From contig DLME01000064.1 in assembly GCA_002479215.1 (NCBI GenBank), forward strand, positions 319-12,212: a stretch of DNA of 11,894 nt, written 5' to 3'. The notes beneath the pieces were generated by a model. The model saw only the letters and a program-made list of their open reading frames with translations. It was not told where the DNA came from and did not search any database. How positions within the stretch are numbered: position 1 is the stretch's first letter; every line of letters starts with the position of its first letter. This DNA is from Syntrophaceae bacterium UBA7544. GTDB taxonomy: Bacteria > Desulfobacterota > Syntrophia > Syntrophales > Smithellaceae. This document shows, one piece after another, positions 7,117-11,894 of the stretch. A program made the translations under genes and the position numbers.

Positions 7117-7517
7117 AAATCATCCTTTATGTCTTTTTCGATCATCAGTATTTTGTAATCTAGTGTTCAGATATGCGAAAGTGATTAATATGTCAATATC
7201 CGATTGTTTTTTGTCAAATTATCGCACGTCCGGGAATAATTTGGGACGTCCCGATATTTCCTAGATTAAAACCACCAGAAAGTTAGAACCATACCCTTTG
7301 TCATTCCGGGCAAGTAAAATGCGACCCGGCTTGTGCCCTGTAGGGTTAATCCGGTATTTTATAAAAAAGTATAAAAGCTAGGACTGGTGAGGGTTTGCGT
7401 TGTTCTTTAGTGGCTATTGTCAAGAAAAAAAATTTGACCCCAGTTTCTCCAGTCATTTTAGTAAAGGGGATTTATACTGCGTGAAAACGCAGCTATGTTT
7501 TTATTACCCCTTTAGTA
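7117..7517. other. 400-base non-coding stretch with clustered palindromes
   Basis: No gene is supported here. The stretch holds GGGACGTCCC (7243-7252), itself the right half of a larger inverted repeat ACGTCC (7226-7231) / GGACGT (7244-7249). It also holds TCATTCCGGG with CCGGG (7306-7310) and CCCGG (7325-7329) as arms, the hairpin CCC-TGTA-GGG (7336-7345), and the large palindrome at 7462-7514. This looks like remains of REP- or MITE-type elements separating two accessory genes. No tRNA or riboswitch fold was seen. Confidence 0.5.
7462..7514. repeat. Nested palindrome just after the unknown gene
   Basis: The outer arms TAAAGGGG (7462-7469) and CCCCTTTA (7507-7514) are perfect complements. 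A perfect inner hairpin CTGCGT-GAAA-ACGCAG (7477-7492) lies between them. On the plus strand CTATG and five T follow the inner stem; on the minus strand the element starts three bases after the stop codon of the 253-residue gene, so it may end or protect that transcript. The double-arm design is also compatible with a mobile REP-like unit. Confidence 0.65.
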
Positions 7518-8279
7518 TCATGGATTGACCAGTAATGGAAACTCGGATGAATCAAGTGCGACGTTGCCCCGCTTTAGGTACTCGAAATATCTGTTCATGA
7601 TGACCCAAGAACGGCGAGTTACTTCTGTTGTAACTGTTCCCGGCGTATGCCCTGGCCTTCCATGCCGTGGATTTGCGGAGTAATCGGTAATGTATTTCAG
7701 ATACGCCTCATCAATTTGAAGCGCCTGTTGAAGCTGTTGCCACGCCTGTTTGTCATTCGTTCCAGGTGTGGCGACAAGATGCTTTAGACGGTCCATGGCG
7801 CGTGCGCAGTCCACAAGGGAAACGTGAGGCAAGGATATCGCCGCGACGAGATCACGTAATGCCATGAAAAGCGGGACACTTTGAATGACTTTTGCACATA
7901 GTTCACCAAAGCCCTGATCCAGCGAGAATGCAGTGCATAGCGCAGCAAGACCCTCGTCTTTTTGGAATATCGGAGAGGCTATCCCGTTTGAGTCGATGAA
8001 TGTTTCCAAAACTACTGTTAGCCCCCAACCCATCTTGAATGCGATCAAATCCACTTGCGCGCGACATATATCAAGTGCACGCCTGTAGAACTCACCAAGG
8101 TGCTCAGACCTGTATTTTTCAGTTCGACATTCGATATCGATCTTCGAGTTTTCAATGTGGCATGTGAATTCCATGGCAAGACCGATATCGGCCTCTTCCC
8201 ACTTGATGCTTTGATTGAAAGAGACCGTTACTCGCGCGGGCGGAGGGAGGACTCTTCCGAGAAAGTGGATCGATTGCAT
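7518..8279 (-). CDS. Unrecognised 253-residue soluble protein
   Basis: I cannot assign a family. The frame is intact from ATG at 8277-8279, preceded by AGGA at six bases, to TGA at 7518-7520. The N-terminal third (about 1-70) is beta-rich (RVLPPPARVTVSFNQSIKWEE, then alternating strands). Residues 70-180 look helical, with FYRRALDICRAQVDLIAFKMGWG and ALRDLVAAISLPHVSLVDCARAMDRLKHL. The C-terminal part (about 185-253) includes DEAYLKYITDYSANPRHGRPG and RRSWVIMNRYFEYLKRGN; its Arg/His/Gly-rich loop could bind phosphate or nucleic acid, but this is speculative. There is no membrane segment, signal peptide, zinc motif or nuclease signature. It sits alone between palindrome-rich spacers, which suggests accessory cargo. 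Its composition is less AT-rich than the surrounding spacers. Confidence 0.75.
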   Translation of the reverse strand: MQSIHFLGRVLPPPARVTVSFNQSIKWEEADIGLAMEFTCHIENSKIDIECRTEKYRSEHLGEFYRRALDICRAQVDLIAFKMGWGLTVVLETFIDSNGIASPIFQKDEGLAALCTAFSLDQGFGELCAKVIQSVPLFMALRDLVAAISLPHVSLVDCARAMDRLKHLVATPGTNDKQAWQQLQQALQIDEAYLKYITDYSANPRHGRPGHTPGTVTTEVTRRSWVIMNRYFEYLKRGNVALDSSEFPLLVNP

Positions 8280-8457
8280 TTAGTATCCTACTGGCGCAAC
8301 TCAGACGCCCAACGTATTAATATCCGAACTTCACTTTTTCCGATGATTTACATATCATTTTAACACTTCCAAATTATTTATCAAAAAGAAAGAGTAAAAA
8401 TAACGATCGATGGGTTTACGACATCTTTAGGCCAAACCTCAATCAACGGCAGAGTCC

Positions 8458-8493
8458 CTTACTTTTAGCATATTCTAACAGTAAGATTATAGT
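8458..8493 (+). promoter_or_regulatory. Candidate trxB promoter overlapped by an inverted-repeat operator
   Basis: An imperfect 11-base inverted repeat, CTTACTTTTAG and CTAACAGTAAG around the centre CATATT (8458-8485), matches at 10 of 11 pairs. It covers TTAGCA (8465-8470), a -35-like box 17 bases before TATAGT (8488-8493), a -10-like box. The repeat therefore fills the -35 and spacer of a plausible sigma-70 promoter, the classic position for a dimeric repressor. The resulting leader would be about 75 bases. The regulator is unknown. Confidence 0.4.
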
Positions 8494-8576
8494 TCATTTT
8501 AAGTGTATTTTCAATTTTTAAAGCCATTAATTTAGACTTTACAAAAGCCCCTGATCCTGATTAAAGTAAGGACGAA

Positions 8577-9560
8577 ATGTCTAGGGAGATATTTTCTGTG
8601 AGCAAAGCAAAATTGCCCCAATACGATTATGATACGGTTATTATCGGCGGCGGGCCGGCAGGTTATACTGCGGGCATTTACACCGCACGCGCCGGGCTTA
8701 AAACGCTGCTGGTGGAAGGCGCAGCAACGGTAAGCCAAATAACCATTACCGATCTAATCGAAAATTATCCGGGAATTCCCGACGGCATTAACGGTTTTGA
8801 TCTGATGCAGTTATTTAAAAATCAGGCTCTTAAATTCGGTTTGGAAACACTGGCTAAAGATGTATCTGCAATCAAAAATAATACGTCTTCCCCTGTTATC
8901 TGGAATGTTACAGTGGGAGATAAATCCTTCAAAACTTTAAGTATGATTGCCGCAACCGGCGCGCAGTGGCGCAAACTGGGTGTCCCGGGTGAGGAAGAAT
9001 TAGCCGGAAAAGGAGTTTCCTACTGCGCTACCTGTGACGGCCCGTTTTATAAAAATAAAGATGTGGTGGTTGTGGGCGGCGGTGATACGGCGATTCAGGA
9101 AGCTCTCTTTTTAACTCATTTCGCCAAAAAAGTTATCGTAGTCCATCGCCGTGATAGGCTGCGCGCCGCGGGAATTTTACAAAAAAGAGCATTTGCCGAA
9201 AAGAAAATCGAGTTTGCCTGGAAGGCAAATCTGGTTGAGGTTATCGGCAAAGATTTTGTCACCGGGATTAAGATAGCCAATGTCCAATCCGGAAAAGTAA
9301 GTATTATTTCTGCGGAAGGAGTTTTTATCTTTGTCGGCAGGATTCCCAACACCAGCTTGGTTCAAAATGTTTTAAAATTAGATGCAAACGGCTATATACT
9401 AACGGATGATAATATGAATACTTCCGCCGCCGGTATTTTTGCTGCCGGAGACTGCCGGGCCAAACTTTTCCGGCAAGTAGTAACAGCCGCAGGCGATGGG
9501 GCTAACGCAGCGTTCAGCGCGGAGCTTTATGTAGGAAATATGAAAGGTGAAGCGTATTAA
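8577..9560 (+). CDS. trxB: Thioredoxin reductase
   Basis: The 327-residue flavoprotein reduces thioredoxin with NADPH in the cytosol. Visible in order are the FAD-binding IIGGGPAGYTAG (22-33), LLVEGA, the central redox pair CATC (Cys150 and Cys153) in VSYCATCDGPFY, the NADP-binding VVGGGDTAIQEA (166-176), HRRDRLRA (190-197) whose arginines favour NADPH, and the C-terminal FAD motif FAAGDCRAKLFRQVVTAAGDGANAA (288-312). Length and motif spacing are those of the low-molecular-weight bacterial class. The segment that usually reads GGQ before the TTT strand is here VSQ, so one FAD-contacting loop differs. ATG at 8577 follows AAGGA closely; GTG at 8598, with AGGGAG nine bases before it, is an alternative start giving 320 residues. 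It heads a same-strand row with lgt and the CoA-disulfide-reductase-like gene. A ferredoxin/flavin-dependent relative cannot be excluded but is less likely given HRR. Confidence 0.93.
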   Translation: MSREIFSVSKAKLPQYDYDTVIIGGGPAGYTAGIYTARAGLKTLLVEGAATVSQITITDLIENYPGIPDGINGFDLMQLFKNQALKFGLETLAKDVSAIKNNTSSPVIWNVTVGDKSFKTLSMIAATGAQWRKLGVPGEEELAGKGVSYCATCDGPFYKNKDVVVVGGGDTAIQEALFLTHFAKKVIVVHRRDRLRAAGILQKRAFAEKKIEFAWKANLVEVIGKDFVTGIKIANVQSGKVSIISAEGVFIFVGRIPNTSLVQNVLKLDANGYILTDDNMNTSAAGIFAAGDCRAKLFRQVVTAAGDGANAAFSAELYVGNMKGEAY

Positions 9561-9563
9561 AAC

Positions 9564-9589
9564 GCCATGCCGCTTTAATGCAACATGGC
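9564..9589 (+). other. Hairpin between trxB and lgt
   Basis: GCCATG (9564-9569) and CATGGC (9584-9589) can pair around a 14-base loop, in the 55-base gap between the two genes. There is no T run, so it is more likely an RNA-stability or attenuation element than a terminator. Confidence 0.35.
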
Positions 9590-9615
9590 ATAACTTAGCG
9601 TAAGGAAATTAAATT

Positions 9616-10461
9616 ATGGAATCTTTAATCAAAGCCTGGCAACAAATACCTGCGCAAATAAACCCAGCTATCTTCAGTATCGGTTCTTTTCAACTGCGCT
9701 ATTATAGTTTGATGTACATAGTTGCTTTCGTTATCGTTTATTTTCTTGTCCTTTACCGAATAAAGCACGAAAAGTATAAATACACAGCCGAAAATATTCA
9801 GGACTATCTGGTCTGGGCAATGATTGGATTGCTCATCGGCGGCAGGCTCGGTTATGCCTTATTTTACAATTTCGGCTATTACTTCCAGCATCCGCTCGAA
9901 ATAATTTTGCCTTTTGATTTTTCCAACGGCATCAGATTTATCGGCATCAGCGGCATGTCTTATCATGGCGGCCTTATCGGCGTTATTGTTATGACCATAT
10001 TATTTTGCCGCAAACGCAAGATCAAATTTTGGCAGTTTGCCGACCTCCTTTGCCCGGCTATTCCACTGGGCTACACCTTTGGCCGGATCGGCAATTTTAT
10101 TAACGGCGAACTCTTCGGCCGGGTAACTACCGTGCCCTGGGGAATGTATTTTCCGCTTGATCCCTCACATAGCCTGCGTCACCCTTCCCAGCTTTATGAA
10201 GCACTGTTCGAAGGAATTGTTTTGTTCATCTTGCTGTGGCTGATTAGAAAAAAGAAAATGTTTGACGGATTCTTTATCGGAATTTACATTTGTGGCTATG
10301 GTTTTGTGCGCTTTTTCATCGAATTCTTCCGTGAACCCGACTCTCAGCTTGGTTTTGTTTTAGGCCCGCTGAGCATGGGACAGGTTCTGTGTATATTGAT
10401 GATGATGGCGGGTATCGCCATTATCATCTGGCGCAAGCAAGCATCCTCTTCCCCTAAATAA
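9616..10461 (+). CDS. lgt: Prolipoprotein diacylglyceryl transferase
   Basis: The 281-residue inner-membrane enzyme transfers diacylglycerol from phosphatidylglycerol to the lipobox cysteine of prolipoproteins, the first step of lipoprotein maturation. Family hallmarks are all present: GGRLGYALFY (75-84), ISGMSYHGGLIG (111-122) with the conserved His117, the Lgt signature GRIGNFINGELFGR (156-169) with Arg157, HPSQLYEALFEG (189-200), and RFFIEFFREPD (232-242) with the conserved arginines. About seven hydrophobic helices are visible, including residues 28-47, 65-87, 118-131, 199-210 and 254-272. ATG at 9616 is preceded by TAAGGA at nine bases. Only 13 bases separate its stop from the next start, so co-transcription with the downstream flavoprotein is very likely. 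Confidence 0.95.
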   Translation: MESLIKAWQQIPAQINPAIFSIGSFQLRYYSLMYIVAFVIVYFLVLYRIKHEKYKYTAENIQDYLVWAMIGLLIGGRLGYALFYNFGYYFQHPLEIILPFDFSNGIRFIGISGMSYHGGLIGVIVMTILFCRKRKIKFWQFADLLCPAIPLGYTFGRIGNFINGELFGRVTTVPWGMYFPLDPSHSLRHPSQLYEALFEGIVLFILLWLIRKKKMFDGFFIGIYICGYGFVRFFIEFFREPDSQLGFVLGPLSMGQVLCILMMMAGIAIIIWRKQASSSPK

Positions 10462-10474
10462 CGCAGGAGGTTTT

Positions 10475-11806
10475 ATGGGAAAGAATCTGGTCATTGTCGG
10501 CGGCGGCGCAGGCGGGGCATCAACCGCCGCCGAGGCTAAGCGCAATGATCCTTCATTAAATATAACTATCCTGGAGGGAGGAAAGTTTGTTTCTTACGCC
10601 TCCTGCCCCACACCCTATTACATCGGTAATGTAATAAAAGACGAAAATAACTTGATCGCGCGGACGCCGGAGCGGTTTCGCGAAACGGGTATTGACGTTC
10701 AATTAAATACCCCAGTGGTAAATATCATCAATAAAGAGAAAATAGTTAAACTCAAAGACGGCAGAAAATTACCTTTTGACATTTTAGCTTTAGCAACGGG
10801 CTCCAAATCGTTGATTCCCGATATTCCCGGTGTTGATAAACCCGGAATTTTTACTTTAAAAAATCTGGAAGATGCGATTAAAATCAAGACCTACCTGCGC
10901 GAAAATAAATGCCGCAAAGCGGTCATTATAGGCGCCGGTTTCATTGCCATGGAAATGAGCGAGGGCCTGCACACAGCCGGTGTCAAAACGGTAGTAATCC
11001 ACAGGGGATCCCTGCCGGTCAATCGCTGGGATGCCAGGCTCTCCTCGTTCATGCTGGAAGAGCTGAAAAATAATGGTGTGGAGTTTGTGCCCCATGCGGA
11101 AACGGCGGCTATCGAAACGGGAACCGAGGGGCCGCTCTGTGTTGTTACCAATCAAGGCAAATGGGATGCGGATATGATTTTACTTGCTATTGGTATAAAA
11201 CCGGATATCCGTCTGGCGCAGGAGTTGGAGCTCACAATTGGCAAAACGGGCGCTGTCGCTGTAAACCATTTTCAGCAAACTTCTCAAAAAAATGTTTACG
11301 CCGCGGGTGATTGCAGTGAATCATGGCATCGCGTGAGCCGCCGCTGGGTAAACATTCCCTTGGGTGACATCGCCAACAAGCAGGGACGTGTGGCCGGCCG
11401 CAATATCGGCGGCAAACCGTTTAAATTCGCGGGAATTGTCGGGGCGCAGTCTTTTCGGCTTTTTAGTCTGGAAGCGGCGGCGACCGGCATTGATGAGAAG
11501 GAAGCGGTGCTTGCCAATTATAATCCTGTCAGCACTTTGGTTTGGGGAAATGCCATTGTAGGATCACTCGGCGAAAAGAAAATCGGCCTGAAACTTATTG
11601 CCGATAAGGCATCGGGAAAATTACTAGGCGCGCAAGCCGTAGGATTTGCGGGCGCAGTCAGCCGGATTAATTCTTTGTCCGTAGCACTTTGGGCGGAAAT
11701 GAATCTTGATGAAATCGCCTATTTGGATTTAGCTTACTCTCCATTTTTCAGCGGCGCATGGGACATAATTCACAATGCCGCCCGGGTTTTGCGCCGGACG
11801 ATTTAA
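10475..11806 (+). CDS. CoA-disulfide reductase / NADH oxidase-like flavoprotein
   Basis: The 443-residue protein belongs to the single-cysteine pyridine nucleotide-disulfide oxidoreductases (CoA-disulfide reductase, NADH oxidase, NADH peroxidase, persulfide reductase). FAD binds at VIVGGGAGGAST (6-17). The redox cysteine is Cys44 in FVSYASCPTPYYIG. LALATGSK (104-111), NAD(P)-binding VIIGAGFIAMEMSEGL (150-165), LLAIGIKPD (236-244) and the second FAD motif VYAAGDC (274-280) follow. The C-terminal dimer domain (about 320-443) ends with DLAYSPFFSGAWDIIHNAARVL, the usual partner of the active site. The motif after the cysteine is normally CGLPYY or similar; CPTPYY is a variant. The strand after the NAD(P) motif ends VIHRG, without the acidic residue that selects NADH, so NADPH use is possible. 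ATG at 10475 follows AGGAGG at four bases. It probably reduces CoA disulfide, persulfide or oxygen; the sequence does not decide which. Confidence 0.88.
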   Translation: MGKNLVIVGGGAGGASTAAEAKRNDPSLNITILEGGKFVSYASCPTPYYIGNVIKDENNLIARTPERFRETGIDVQLNTPVVNIINKEKIVKLKDGRKLPFDILALATGSKSLIPDIPGVDKPGIFTLKNLEDAIKIKTYLRENKCRKAVIIGAGFIAMEMSEGLHTAGVKTVVIHRGSLPVNRWDARLSSFMLEELKNNGVEFVPHAETAAIETGTEGPLCVVTNQGKWDADMILLAIGIKPDIRLAQELELTIGKTGAVAVNHFQQTSQKNVYAAGDCSESWHRVSRRWVNIPLGDIANKQGRVAGRNIGGKPFKFAGIVGAQSFRLFSLEAAATGIDEKEAVLANYNPVSTLVWGNAIVGSLGEKKIGLKLIADKASGKLLGAQAVGFAGAVSRINSLSVALWAEMNLDEIAYLDLAYSPFFSGAWDIIHNAARVLRRTI

Positions 11807-11880
11807 TCCCGCGACTTGGAATCCCCCGGCTCCGGCCGAGGGGAGAAAACGCCGTGACCCGCGGGAGGTCGCATTATTTT
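11807..11880 (+). terminator. Nested hairpins after the gene row, probable transcript end
   Basis: Directly after the stop codon, TCCCGCG (11807-11813) can pair with CGCGGGA (11860-11866). Between them CCCCCGGC-TCCG-GCCG plus GGGG (11823-11843) forms an eight-pair hairpin with one bulged A. A third option, GACC/GGTC (11856-11870), is followed by GCATTATTTT. The T run is imperfect, so this may terminate transcription or protect the 3' end. Confidence 0.45.
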
Positions 11881-11894
11881 AGGGAGCCTCCGGC

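Noticed and set aside
8307..8313. GCCCAAC, which on the minus strand reads GTTGGGC and fits an integron core site ahead of the unknown gene
   Set aside because: No partner core site or attC-like folded site was found after the gene at 7100-7517, and a single seven-base degenerate match is expected by chance.

Overview
The window looks like a bacterial chromosome of the Desulfobacterota (deltaproteobacterial) type, perhaps near Syntrophus or Smithella. This is an inference from four things: an ADP-forming acyl-CoA synthetase, a PAS domain of the W..FY...RP.MADLI type common in that group, moderate base composition, and a CoA-disulfide-reductase-like flavoenzyme. No marker here fixes the taxon.

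Layout. Bases 1-618 (+) are the end of ettA, an ABC-F translation factor cut by the window edge. A convergent yhbY-like RNA-binding protein gene (671-967, -) follows. Diverging from it is a large ADP-forming acyl/acetyl-CoA synthetase (1213-3414, +) whose ATP-grasp half precedes its CoA-binding half. It converges with a membrane-anchored PAS sensor kinase (3451-4683, -) whose phospho-accepting histidine is replaced by lysine.

From about 4870 to 8280 the window reads as accessory DNA. It holds a RelE/ParE toxin with a ribbon-helix-helix antitoxin (4873-5344, -), an AT-rich orphan five-helix membrane protein (5545-6045, -) between two near-identical 29-base direct repeats, an alpha/beta hydrolase of the monoacylglycerol lipase type (6235-7116, -), a 400-base non-coding stretch rich in palindromes, and an unrecognised 253-residue protein (7518-8279, -).

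The right end (8577-11806, +) is a compact gene row: thioredoxin reductase, prolipoprotein diacylglyceryl transferase (lgt), and a CoA-disulfide-reductase-like NAD(P)H flavoprotein. A strong inverted repeat lies between the -35 and -10 of a plausible promoter ahead of trxB. The row combines two thiol/disulfide flavoenzymes with a lipoprotein-maturation enzyme. Nested hairpins follow the last stop codon.

No complete new system is evident. The best leads are the histidine-less sensor kinase, the permuted CoA synthetase, the repeat-flanked orphan membrane gene and the putative trxB operator.
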